DNA of 7,373 bases, from contig JAHJUB010000115.1 in NCBI GenBank assembly GCA_018829455.1, forward strand, positions 1 to 7,373. The letters run 5' to 3'. Shown piece by piece: positions 1-6,372 of this stretch; position 1 is the first letter of the stretch, and each line of letters starts with the position of its first letter. The position numbers and the translations under genes are program-made. Source of the stretch: Candidatus Omnitrophota bacterium. Its GTDB lineage: Bacteria > Ratteibacteria > UBA8468 > MWAK01. Below the pieces are notes generated by a model. That model ran no database searches. It was not told the DNA's origin and saw nothing but the letters and a program-made list of their open reading frames with translations.

Positions 1-2
1 AA

Positions 3-2138
3 CTTGATATCCGGATAATCGCCTTGTCCGACACAAACCAGTCTTATCAATATCCCAACGAGGTGTCTTTTGAAGTGCGAAACCAGCAGATGGCCGATTA
101 CCGCCGGGCAGCCGAGTTCGTCAACCTTTCCGGAGCCGACGTTGTTTCGGTCCAGCATGAGTTCGGAATCTTCGGCGGCGAGGACGGAGATTATCTTCTC
201 CAGTTTCTGTTAGACCTCAAGAAACCGGTCGTGACCACGCTCCATACCATTCTTCTTAATCCGAGCCCATCCCAACGGCAGGTCTTAAGAGAAGTCTGCC
301 GGCTTTCCACTCTCCTGGCCAGCCAGTCTCAAAAAGGCAAAGAGTTGCTTACCCGGATTTACGGAGTCCCGGAAGATAAAATCTTTCTGGTTTACCACGG
401 CGCGCCGGATGTCCCTTTTCTGGACCCGGTCCTGTATAAGGACAAACTCCACGCCGAAGGAAGAAAGGTTATTTTGACTTTCGGGCTTCTGGGTCCCAAC
501 AAGGGTATCGAAACGGCGCTTTCGGCGCTTCCGGAAGTAACGGTAAAGTTTCCGGAACTTCTTTACATCATCCTTGGAACCACGCACCCGGAAATAAAAA
601 AACACTATGGGGAAGAGTACCGTCTTTCCCTTCAGAGGATGGTGCGGGAGTTGGGCCTGGAAAAAAACGTTTTATTTCACAATTATTTTATTACGGAAGA
701 GGAGTTGATCCAGTATATCGTAGCGGCGGATATCTACCTTACTCCTTACCTTTCCGAAGAGCAGATTGTTTCCGGAACCTTGACCTATGCGATTACCTGC
801 GGCAAGGCCATAATTTCCACCCCATATTACTATGCCCGGGAGATGCTGGTCGAAGACCGGGGTTGCCTGATACCTTTTGGTGATAATAAAGCTTTGGCAG
901 CAAGCCTTTGCGAACTGTTTGGCGATGATGCGAAGCGTAACCAGATGCGCAAAGAGTGTTACCAGTTCGGTCAACGCTTCCTCTGGTCCAAGGTAGCCGA
1001 AGAGTATCGCTCCCTGTTTGAAAAAGCGGTGGTCTCCTACCGGCCTTCAGCCTCTTTGCCTTTGTTGCGCCGCTTTAGAAAGGAATTGGTTCTGCCGGAA
1101 GTCAAACTGGACTACCTGCTGTATACCCTTACCGACGATACCGGCTTGTTTCAGCATGCTTTTCTCACCATTCCGGACCGGACTCACGGCTACACCACCG
1201 ACGATAACGCCCGGGGTGTCGTGGCCCTGGAATGCAACTGGTCTCTTTTTAAGGATGAGCAGGTTATTCCTTTTTTGCAGTGTTACCTTTCTTTCATCCG
1301 CTACGCGTTTGATGATGAGAAGAGACGGTTTCGAAATTTTATGACTTATAACCGCCAATTTTCAGAAGAGATTGGCTCCGAAGACAGCCACGGCCGTGCG
1401 CTCTGGGCCCTCAGCGCGATTATCCGAAGGCCGCCCAACCACTCCATCCTTAACGTTGCCACCAGTCTATTCCGGGTCGCATTATCTTTTACCGCCTCAT
1501 TTTCGTCTCCCAGAGCCTGGGCCTATTGCGTGATCGCCTCCTGTTATTACCTGGAAAGGTTTGGAGGGGATCTGGAGGTGAAAAACATGCAACGGAAACT
1601 GGTGGAATTGTTGACGCAACTCTGTCAGAGGAATACTTCCGATGATTGGCCGTGGCTGGAAGATACCGTAACTTATGACAATGCCCGTATCCCCCAGGCC
1701 TTGATTATGGTCGGCAAACGATTCGGTGACGCAGACCTTTTACATCTGGGTCTGCGATTGCTTGAGTGGCTGGTTTCCGTTCAAACCGCACCTTCGGGAC
1801 GCCACCTTTCCCTGGTCGGAAATAACGGCTGGCTGGCCCGGGGCGGGACAAAGGCGCAGTTTGACCAGCAGCCTTTGGAGGTTACGGGTTTGGTTGATGC
1901 CTGCGCCGAGGCGTTTTTGGCAACCGGTGATGAAGCGTGGTCGAATAAGGCCCGTTTTTCTTTCCAATGGTTTCTGGGAAATAACGACTTGAACGAAGTA
2001 CTGTATGATTCCGAAACCGGAGGCTGCCGGGATGGTTTGATGGCCAACGGCGTTAATCAGAACGAGGGCGCCGAATCCTGTCTCGCCTTTCTTTTATCGT
2101 TACAGCGTCTCTATCAACTTGAGCAGGTTGTTTCTTAG
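3..2138 (+). CDS. GT4-family glycosyltransferase with C-terminal toroid-like domain, 5'-partial
   Basis: Likely transfers a sugar from a nucleotide-sugar donor to a glycan or other acceptor in the cytoplasm; donor and acceptor are not readable. The frame is open to the left edge, with coding-like residues (LDIRIIA) before the first TTG at 24, so the true start lies outside the window. Residues below are numbered from that TTG codon. The GT-B part covers about 1-340: QHEFGIFGG (44-52), TLHT (72-75), YHG (124-126), the donor-domain opening FGLLGPNKG (153-161), and EEQIVSGTLTYA (245-256) followed by STPYYYA (265-271), where GT4 enzymes bind the nucleotide sugar. A second domain covers about 355-700, with conserved acidic motifs DDTGLFQHA (371-379), GYTTDDNARG (389-398), EDSHGRALWAL (453-463), WPWLEDTVTYDNAR (542-555) and GGCRDGLMANGVNQNEGAES (666-685). 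This helical, alternating pattern suggests an alpha/alpha toroid (inference). Related proteins are often near mannoside phosphorylase genes, which I cannot check here. It ends in TAG and is followed by a repeat island, so it is probably not co-transcribed tightly with trxB. Confidence 0.85.
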   Translation, partial: LDIRIIALSDTNQSYQYPNEVSFEVRNQQMADYRRAAEFVNLSGADVVSVQHEFGIFGGEDGDYLLQFLLDLKKPVVTTLHTILLNPSPSQRQVLREVCRLSTLLASQSQKGKELLTRIYGVPEDKIFLVYHGAPDVPFLDPVLYKDKLHAEGRKVILTFGLLGPNKGIETALSALPEVTVKFPELLYIILGTTHPEIKKHYGEEYRLSLQRMVRELGLEKNVLFHNYFITEEELIQYIVAADIYLTPYLSEEQIVSGTLTYAITCGKAIISTPYYYAREMLVEDRGCLIPFGDNKALAASLCELFGDDAKRNQMRKECYQFGQRFLWSKVAEEYRSLFEKAVVSYRPSASLPLLRRFRKELVLPEVKLDYLLYTLTDDTGLFQHAFLTIPDRTHGYTTDDNARGVVALECNWSLFKDEQVIPFLQCYLSFIRYAFDDEKRRFRNFMTYNRQFSEEIGSEDSHGRALWALSAIIRRPPNHSILNVATSLFRVALSFTASFSSPRAWAYCVIASCYYLERFGGDLEVKNMQRKLVELLTQLCQRNTSDDWPWLEDTVTYDNARIPQALIMVGKRFGDADLLHLGLRLLEWLVSVQTAPSGRHLSLVGNNGWLARGGTKAQFDQQPLEVTGLVDACAEAFLATGDEAWSNKARFSFQWFLGNNDLNEVLYDSETGGCRDGLMANGVNQNEGAESCLAFLLSLQRLYQLEQVVS

Positions 2139-2167
2139 GGGTTGCGAAAGGATTAAGACAATAAAAT

Positions 2168-2202
2168 GGTAACTATTTAGCTATAAAAAGTAAATAGTTA
2201 CC
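2168..2202. repeat. Perfect 12-bp inverted repeat (hairpin)
   Basis: The left arm GGTAACTATTTA (2168-2179) is exactly the reverse complement of the right arm TAAATAGTTACC (2191-2202), with an 11-base loop. The stem is AT-rich and not followed by a T tract, so it is a poor intrinsic terminator. It could be a small palindromic repeat, an operator-like site, or the end of a miniature mobile element. It lies 30 bases after the glycosyltransferase stop. Confidence 0.75.
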
Positions 2203-2203
2203 T

Positions 2204-2322
2204 GATTACAGCGATTTCCTAACTGATGATTACAACGATTACAAGATTTTCTCTAATCTCTGTAATCTACGCTTTTTCATCACTGTAATCAATAGATTGC
2301 TTTCTCTGGCTAATCGATTACA
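2204..2322. repeat. Cluster of GATTACA / TGTAATC heptamers
   Basis: GATTACA occurs at 2204-2210, 2228-2234, 2237-2243 and 2316-2322, and its reverse complement TGTAATC at 2261-2267 and 2284-2290: six copies in 119 bases. Two of them, with adjoining AGATT/AATCT, form a 12-bp hairpin with a single bulged base (arms 2237-2248 and 2255-2267, loop TTCTCT). The last copy overlaps the region just upstream of the trxB ATG. From memory, similar GATTACA-rich low-complexity DNA occurs between genes in many uncultured bacteria, sometimes beside small four-helix-bundle or GxxExxY genes; neither gene is present here. Confidence 0.65.
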
Positions 2323-2326
2323 TAAA

Positions 2327-3241
2327 ATGAATGATTTGATAATTATCGGCGCTGGTCCGGCCGGCTTGACCGCGGGTATTTATGCGGCCAGGAGAAAGCT
2401 GAATTTTGTAATCCTGGAGGGCCTGGTCCCGGGCGGCCAGCTTGCCTGGGTTGGTTTGATTGAAAACTATCCCGGTTTTCCGGATGGGGTCAGCGGTTCG
2501 GAACTGGCCTTGAAGATGAAGGAGCAGGCCGAAAAAGCCGGCGCCCGGATTATTGGCGGACAGGTAACCAAACTTCGGAAGGAAGGGGAGGGGAAGTTTT
2601 TGGTTATTGCCGGAGAAGAATACCAGGCGAAGACGGTTATTGTTGCCTCCGGCAGTCAGCCCAGGAAATTGAACATTCCGGGAGAGGCGGAGCTGATTGG
2701 AAAAGGGGTGTCCTATTGTGCCATCTGCGACGGTCCTTTTTTCCGGAACCGGGTGGTAGCGGTGGTGGGAAGCGGCGCCGCCGCAATCCGGGAAGCGCTC
2801 TTCTTGGCCCGGTTTGCCACCAGGATTATTTTAATCCACCGGGCTGAAACATTGGCAGTTGGCCAGGAGTTGAAAGATAAATTGATTGCCGAGAAAAAAA
2901 TTGAGGTTGTTGATTACAGCGCTCCGCTGCGCATTCTTGGGGAAAGCAAGGTTTTTGGCGTCCAACTACAAAACCTGAAGACCGGTGAAGAAACATCTCT
3001 TACGGTTGACGGAGTATTCATCTTTGCCGGTTTTCAGCCCGGCACTGGATTTTTGCCTCCTGAGGTAAAAATCACCGGTCAGGGGCACGTTGTTACCGGA
3101 GAGACTATGGAAACTTCTGTTTCCGGACTCTTTGCTTGCGGTGACTGTCGGCAAAAGGTTTTGCGCCAGGTTGTGACCGCCTGTGCGGAAGGCGCGTTGG
3201 CGGTATCTTCAGCCCAGAAGTATCTAGAGAACTATGCTTAA
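2327..3241 (+). CDS. trxB: Thioredoxin-disulfide reductase-like flavoprotein
   Basis: A cytoplasmic FAD enzyme of the low-Mr thioredoxin reductase family, expected to reduce thioredoxin or a similar dithiol protein. The ATG at 2327 gives 304 residues beginning MNDLIIIGAGPAG, the standard family N-terminus; a TTG at 2297 would add ten unconserved residues encoded by repeat DNA. FAD binding is shown by GAGPAG (8-13) and GLFACGD (267-273), followed by LRQVVTACAEGA. The redox pair is CAICD (131-135). The pyridine-nucleotide loop is GSGAAA (148-153). The usual HRRxxxR that holds the NADPH 2'-phosphate reads HRAETLA (171-177), so the second and third arginines are alanine. This suggests NADH, or another donor, in place of NADPH (inference). 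An additional Cys pair, CGDC (271-274), sits in the C-terminal FAD motif. No clear ribosome binding site is visible. The 3' end overlaps comF by 8 bases, suggesting translational coupling. Confidence 0.9.
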   Translation: MNDLIIIGAGPAGLTAGIYAARRKLNFVILEGLVPGGQLAWVGLIENYPGFPDGVSGSELALKMKEQAEKAGARIIGGQVTKLRKEGEGKFLVIAGEEYQAKTVIVASGSQPRKLNIPGEAELIGKGVSYCAICDGPFFRNRVVAVVGSGAAAIREALFLARFATRIILIHRAETLAVGQELKDKLIAEKKIEVVDYSAPLRILGESKVFGVQLQNLKTGEETSLTVDGVFIFAGFQPGTGFLPPEVKITGQGHVVTGETMETSVSGLFACGDCRQKVLRQVVTACAEGALAVSSAQKYLENYA

Positions 3242-3866
3242 AAATTTAGGGCAAGGACTACTTGATTTATTTTACCCTTATTCCTGTTGTGCCTGCGGAA
3301 AAAAAATCCCGCCCGGAATTTTCTGTGCGGAGTGCCGCGTTCGGATTGAACCGTTGACCGTAACCGTGTTTCCCTACCTCTTCAGCGCCGTGCGTTACCG
3401 GGAGCCGATTGTAACCGCCATTCATCGTTTTAAGTATCGCGGGGAGGTTTTTCTGGCTCCGTACCTATCTGAATTCCTGATTGAATTATGCCAATGCCAT
3501 AAACTTAAAGAGCGGATTGATTGTGTTGTTCCGGTGCCGCTCCACCCAACCCGGTTTCGGGAGCGTAACTTTAACCAGGCGGAACTGCTCGGTCAGGAGA
3601 TAGCCGCCTGTTTTTCCCTGCCCGTTTTAAACCGATTTCTGATTCGTTTCCGGAATACGCCTTCCCAGACCGGTCTTTCCGGGAAAGAACGGATGGCCAA
3701 TGTTTCCGATGCTTTTCAGGTTCGAAAAGATGTGACATTTAAAGGCCGGCGGTGCCTTCTGGTGGATGATGTTTTGACCACCGGCGCAACACTTTCCGCC
3801 TGCCGGAGCCGTCTTCTTTCGGCTGGCGCAGCGGAGGTTTACGGCCTGGCGCTTGCCCGGGATTAA
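3234..3866 (+). CDS. comF: ComF-family phosphoribosyltransferase-like protein
   Basis: A 210-residue member of the ComF/GntX family, of usual length. ComF is needed for DNA uptake in naturally competent bacteria, probably in the cytoplasm at the uptake machinery, and its biochemical activity is unsettled. The N-terminus has a zinc-ribbon-like set of cysteines: CCAC (18-21) and CAEC (31-34). The central part holds RFKYRG (65-70) and VVPVPLHPTRFRERNFNQA (98-116), typical of the family. The C-terminal part carries the type I phosphoribosyltransferase PRPP loop LLVDDVLTTGAT (175-186). The ATG lies inside the last codons of trxB in another frame, with only a weak AGAGA upstream, so translation probably depends on ribosomes finishing trxB. 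No other competence genes are in the window. The gene ends 24 bases before the -35 box of the gap promoter. Confidence 0.88.
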   Translation: MLKNLGQGLLDLFYPYSCCACGKKIPPGIFCAECRVRIEPLTVTVFPYLFSAVRYREPIVTAIHRFKYRGEVFLAPYLSEFLIELCQCHKLKERIDCVVPVPLHPTRFRERNFNQAELLGQEIAACFSLPVLNRFLIRFRNTPSQTGLSGKERMANVSDAFQVRKDVTFKGRRCLLVDDVLTTGATLSACRSRLLSAGAAEVYGLALARD

Positions 3867-3890
3867 TTGGGATAAGAGAGGAGTTTTGGT

Positions 3891-3920
3891 TTGACACTTG
3901 GCCCCTGTATTTTGTAAAAT
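3891..3920 (+). promoter_or_regulatory. Sigma70-type promoter for the gap-pgk operon
   Basis: A perfect -35 hexamer TTGACA (3891-3896) is followed 18 bases later by TAAAAT (3915-3920), a 5-of-6 match to the -10 consensus. Transcription would begin near 3927, giving a leader of about 40 bases before the gap start. It lies entirely in the comF-gap spacer, as expected for a strong glycolytic promoter. Assignment is by consensus only. Confidence 0.7.
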
Positions 3921-3956
3921 ATCCGTTTCTAAAACAATAATTTTGGCCTCAACAAC

Positions 3957-3963
3957 GGGAGGA
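3957..3963 (+). promoter_or_regulatory. Ribosome binding site of gap
   Basis: GGGAGGA is a strong Shine-Dalgarno match placed four bases before the ATG at 3968. It is the best ribosome binding site in the window and fixes the gap start. Confidence 0.85.
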
Positions 3964-3967
3964 CTGC

Positions 3968-4975
3968 ATGGTCAGAATCGGTGTAAATGGTTTCGGCAGA
4001 ATTGGAAGACTGGTTTTTAAAGCGGCCCTGGAGAAGAACTTTCCGGGGTTGGAGTTTGTGGCGGTTAACGATCTTACCGACAGCAAAACCCTGGCGCATC
4101 TCTTCAAGTATGATTCTACCTTCGGGGTCTATCCGGGAACGGTGGAAGGCAAGGACAAAGCCCTGGTGATTAACGGAAAAGAGATTAAAGTATTTTCGGA
4201 AAAGGACCCGGCCGCCCTGCCCTGGAAAGATTTGGGAGTAGATATCGTGGTAGAGTCAACCGGGCGTTTTACGGAAGCGGCGAAGGCCGGCGCCCACCTG
4301 ACTGCCGGAGCCAAGAAGGTAATTATCTCCGCGCCGGCTAAGGGCGAGGACGTAACCATCGTGATGGGCGTAAACGAAGCGATGTACAATGCGTCCCAGC
4401 ACAAGATTATTTCCAACGCCTCCTGCACCACCAACTGCCTGGGTCCGGTTGCCAAGGTTCTGATTGAGAATTTCGGTATTCAGAAGGGCCTGATGACCAC
4501 CATCCATTCCTACACCAACGACCAGGTGATTCTTGATTTTCCTCACAAGGATTTGCGCCGCGCCAGGGCCGCCGCTGTTTCCATGATTCCGACCACCACC
4601 GGCGCCGCCAGGGCGATTGGCCTGGTTATCCCGGCGTTGAAAGGCAAGATGGACGGCTTGTCAATCCGGGTGCCTACGCCAAACGTTTCCCTGGTTGACT
4701 TGGTGGTAGTAACGGAGAAGGCGACTACCAAGGATGAAGTTAACGCGGCATTCAAAAAAGCGGTTGCCGGTTCCCTGGGCGCTTACCTGGATTACACCGA
4801 AGAGCCGTTGGTTTCAAAGGATTTTAACGGCAATGAAAAGTCCGCAATTGTTGACGGATTGTCAACCGCGGTGGTAGACGGAAACCTGGTGAAAGTAATG
4901 GCCTGGTACGATAACGAGTGGGCTTATTCCAGCCGGGTGGTAGACCTGGTTAAGCACATCGCCGAGCGAATGTAA
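3968..4975 (+). CDS. gap: Glyceraldehyde-3-phosphate dehydrogenase (type I)
   Basis: Cytoplasmic tetrameric enzyme that converts glyceraldehyde 3-phosphate, NAD+ and phosphate to 1,3-bisphosphoglycerate. The 335-residue length is standard. The N-terminal Rossmann motif is GVNGFGRIGR (5-14). ND at 34-35 corresponds to the Asp that selects NAD over NADP. The catalytic cysteine is C153 in SNASCTTNCLGP and the catalytic base is H180 in TTIHSYTNDQ. TTTGAA (209-214) and RVPTPNVSLVDL (234-245) are substrate and phosphate contacts. The conserved C-terminal WYDNEW is at 313-318. At the site where NAD-specific enzymes usually read LDLPH, this one has LDFPH (189-193); the Pro is kept, so glycolytic NAD use is still most likely. 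It opens the gap-pgk-tpiA cluster, has its own promoter and strong ribosome binding site, and lies 53 bases before pgk. Confidence 0.97.
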   Translation: MVRIGVNGFGRIGRLVFKAALEKNFPGLEFVAVNDLTDSKTLAHLFKYDSTFGVYPGTVEGKDKALVINGKEIKVFSEKDPAALPWKDLGVDIVVESTGRFTEAAKAGAHLTAGAKKVIISAPAKGEDVTIVMGVNEAMYNASQHKIISNASCTTNCLGPVAKVLIENFGIQKGLMTTIHSYTNDQVILDFPHKDLRRARAAAVSMIPTTTGAARAIGLVIPALKGKMDGLSIRVPTPNVSLVDLVVVTEKATTKDEVNAAFKKAVAGSLGAYLDYTEEPLVSKDFNGNEKSAIVDGLSTAVVDGNLVKVMAWYDNEWAYSSRVVDLVKHIAERM

Positions 4976-4988
4976 ACTTGTCTTTATT

Positions 4989-5022
4989 CCTCTCCCCATT
5001 GGGGAGAGGCGAGGTGAGGGGG
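4989..5022 (+). repeat. GC-rich hairpin element carrying the pgk ribosome binding site
   Basis: The arms CCTCTCCCC (4989-4997) and GGGGAGAGG (5001-5009) form a perfect 9-bp stem with a 3-base ATT loop. The following GAGGTGAGGGGG (5011-5022) is purine-rich and stands six bases before the pgk ATG, so it can act as the Shine-Dalgarno sequence. The layout (CTCTCCCC, short loop, GGGGAGAGG, then GTGAGGG) matches a hairpin repeat I recall as common between genes in many unrelated bacteria. There is no T tract after the stem, so it is not a typical terminator. It may stabilise the gap end of the mRNA or modulate pgk translation (inference). Confidence 0.7.
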
Positions 5023-5028
5023 ATATTT

Positions 5029-6225
5029 ATGGCACCGGTTATGGGGGTTGAAGATTTAAAGGAAATCGGCGGTAAACGTATTTTTTTGCGAGTGGATTTC
5101 AACGTGCCGATGGCGGCCGACGGCAGGATAACCGACGATACGCGCGTCACCGCTTCTTTGCCGACCATTAAGTATCTTCTGGAGAAGGGAGGCCGGCTTA
5201 TCCTTGCTTCACACCTGGGCCGGCCCAAAGGGAAAAATGTTCCGGAAATGTCTTTGGCTCCGATAGCCGCGCACCTTTCCGGTCTCCTTCAGAAAAAAGT
5301 GGTAATGGCGCCAGACTGTATTGGTCCGGAGGTGGAGAAACTGATTGGGAATTTGAAGAACGGAGACGTTCTCCTGCTGGAGAACCTGCGCTATTATGCC
5401 GAAGAAGAAAAGAACGACCCGGAGTTTTCCCAAAAATTAGCTGCTCTGGCTGAAATCTACGTTAACGATGCGTTTGGAACCAGCCACCGGGCTCACGCCT
5501 CAACTTATGGGGTCCCGACGGTTTTAAAACCGGCGGTCTCTGGTTTTCTGCTCAAAAAAGAGGTTGAAGCGCTAAGCAAACTTCTGGACAATCCGGAAAA
5601 ACCATTTCTCCTGATTCTCGGCGGAGCCAAGGTTTCGGATAAGATCGGCCTCGTCGGAAATCTCTTGCCGATGGTTGACATCGTAATCACCGGCGGGGGA
5701 TTGGCCTACACTTTTGTTAAGGCGAAGAACTGGCCGGTAGGCGCCTCCTTGGTGGACGAAGAGCGGGTTCCGCTGGCCAAGGAGATTATCAAGAAGACCT
5801 ATGAACTGCACCTTTATGATTTTCACACGCCGCTGGACCACGTGATTGCCGATAAAATTGCGCCGGACGCCAAATACTTGACTACAGATAGAGGCACAAT
5901 TCCGGCCGGTTGGATCGGGGTTGACATCGGACCGCAGGCGATTAAGGAATATACCGATTGCATCAGCCGCGCCCGGACCATATTCTGGAACGGGCCGTTA
6001 GGTGTTTTTGAGATTGACCAGTTTGCGGTTGGCACGATGGCGATCGCCCGGGCGGTGGCCGCTTCCAGCGCTTACACGGTGGTCGGCGGCGGCGATTCAA
6101 TTGCGGCCCTGAATAAAGCCGGCGTGGCCGATAAAATCAGCCATATTTCAACCGGCGGCGGCGCCTCCCTGGAATTTCTGGAAGGGAAGGAACTCTCCGG
6201 TATTGCAATTCTGGACAAAAAATGA
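5029..6225 (+). CDS. pgk: Phosphoglycerate kinase
   Basis: Cytoplasmic enzyme that transfers phosphate from 1,3-bisphosphoglycerate to ADP, giving ATP and 3-phosphoglycerate. With the ATG at 5029 it has 398 residues, the usual length, and a purine-rich ribosome binding site six bases upstream. A TTG at 4978 would add 17 residues that only translate the hairpin repeat. Substrate-binding motifs in the N-domain are RVDFNVP (21-27), R39, SHLGRPKG (61-68), LLLENLRYY (115-123) and VNDAFGTSHRAHAST (145-159). The C-domain nucleotide site shows LGGAKVSDKI (197-206), GGGLAYTF (222-229), WNGPLGVFE (320-328), GGGDS (353-357) and the hinge/catalytic STGGGASLEFLEGK (374-387). All expected catalytic residues are present. 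It follows gap directly and probably shares its transcript, with the intervening hairpin possibly setting a different expression level. Confidence 0.97.
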   Translation: MAPVMGVEDLKEIGGKRIFLRVDFNVPMAADGRITDDTRVTASLPTIKYLLEKGGRLILASHLGRPKGKNVPEMSLAPIAAHLSGLLQKKVVMAPDCIGPEVEKLIGNLKNGDVLLLENLRYYAEEEKNDPEFSQKLAALAEIYVNDAFGTSHRAHASTYGVPTVLKPAVSGFLLKKEVEALSKLLDNPEKPFLLILGGAKVSDKIGLVGNLLPMVDIVITGGGLAYTFVKAKNWPVGASLVDEERVPLAKEIIKKTYELHLYDFHTPLDHVIADKIAPDAKYLTTDRGTIPAGWIGVDIGPQAIKEYTDCISRARTIFWNGPLGVFEIDQFAVGTMAIARAVAASSAYTVVGGGDSIAALNKAGVADKISHISTGGGASLEFLEGKELSGIAILDKK

Positions 6226-6266
6226 TTCCGATTCGCCTTCATTCATATAGCGGCGTTGACAACTGC

Positions 6267-6294
6267 GCCGCCCCTGCGGGTCGGCAACTACAGT
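6267..6294 (+). repeat. Repeat module A: hairpin followed by TCGGCAACTACAGT
   Basis: GCCG (6267-6270) pairs with CGGC (6282-6285), and CCC (6272-6274) with GGG (6278-6280), leaving one C/T mismatch. The hairpin ends in TCGGCAACTACAGT (6281-6294), 14 bases found again identically and in the same orientation at 7347-7360. An alternative hairpin, GCGGCG (6250-6255) with CGCCGC (6266-6271), uses the same bases, so the two folds exclude each other. Confidence 0.6.
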
Positions 6295-6343
6295 CGTCCC
6301 TGCCATGCGCCGAAGAATAGAAGTGAGTTAATTGCTGGCAGGG
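6294..6343 (+). repeat. Repeat module B, copy 1 (8-bp hairpin, 30-base loop)
   Basis: CCCTGCCA (6298-6305) pairs perfectly with TGGCAGGG (6336-6343). In RNA the stem can extend outward from 6292 to 6349, with one U-U mismatch and one G-U pair. The 50-base unit has an inverted second copy at 7251-7300 with 43 identical positions, including a 16-base exact core CGCCGAAGAATAGAAG (6308-6323) in the loop. One stem base pair differs between copies by a compensatory change. It is probably a mobile palindromic repeat; a structured RNA role is possible. Confidence 0.8.
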
Positions 6344-6372
6344 TTGACTTCGTCGTCGGTTTGCTCTATTTT
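6344..6372 (+). promoter_or_regulatory. Possible internal promoter for tpiA
   Basis: TTGACT (6344-6349) is a 5-of-6 match to the -35 box. After a 17-base spacer comes TATTTT (6367-6372), a 4-of-6 match to the -10 box. Transcription would begin near 6378-6380, leaving a leader of nearly 40 bases. The -35 box begins exactly at the edge of repeat module B, and the second repeat copy lacks it. The weak -10 keeps confidence low; tpiA may simply be read from the gap promoter. Confidence 0.35.

Larger units (their letters stand above)
2139..2326. other. AT-rich gene-free spacer with repeats
   Basis: This 188-base spacer between the glycosyltransferase and trxB is visibly richer in A and T than the flanking genes. 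It contains a perfect 12-bp inverted repeat, a cluster of GATTACA heptamers in both orientations and a second bulged hairpin, all listed separately. I see no convincing promoter, no tRNA-like fold, and no ribosome binding site before the trxB start. The density of repeats and the low GC suggest inserted or decayed mobile DNA rather than an ordinary leader. Confidence 0.6.

Noticed and set aside
285..605. Minus-strand reading frames opposite the genes (for example 285-605, 1047-1358, 4129-4455)
   Set aside because: They lie entirely inside well-supported genes on the other strand, show no recognisable motifs and lack ribosome binding sites.
2142..2187. Promoter upstream of trxB (TTGCGA with TAAAAT, or TTAAGA with TATAAA)
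   Set aside because: Spacers of 14 and 23 bases are outside the workable range.
2168..2202. Intrinsic terminator of the glycosyltransferase gene
   Set aside because: The stem is AT-rich and not followed by a T tract.
2297..2326. TTG start for trxB
   Set aside because: The ten added residues come from the repeat island, no ribosome binding site precedes the TTG, and the family begins at MNDLIIIGAGPAG.
4978..5028. N-terminal extension of pgk from a TTG, reading SPLGRGEVRG
   Set aside because: The extra 17 residues are a translation of the hairpin repeat, PGK families start near the ATG at 5029, and the ribosome binding site is correctly placed for that ATG.
6256..6284. Promoter with perfect TTGACA at 6256-6261
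   Set aside because: No -10-like hexamer occurs 16-18 bases downstream; the region there is GC-rich, and the TTGACA is the loop of a hairpin.
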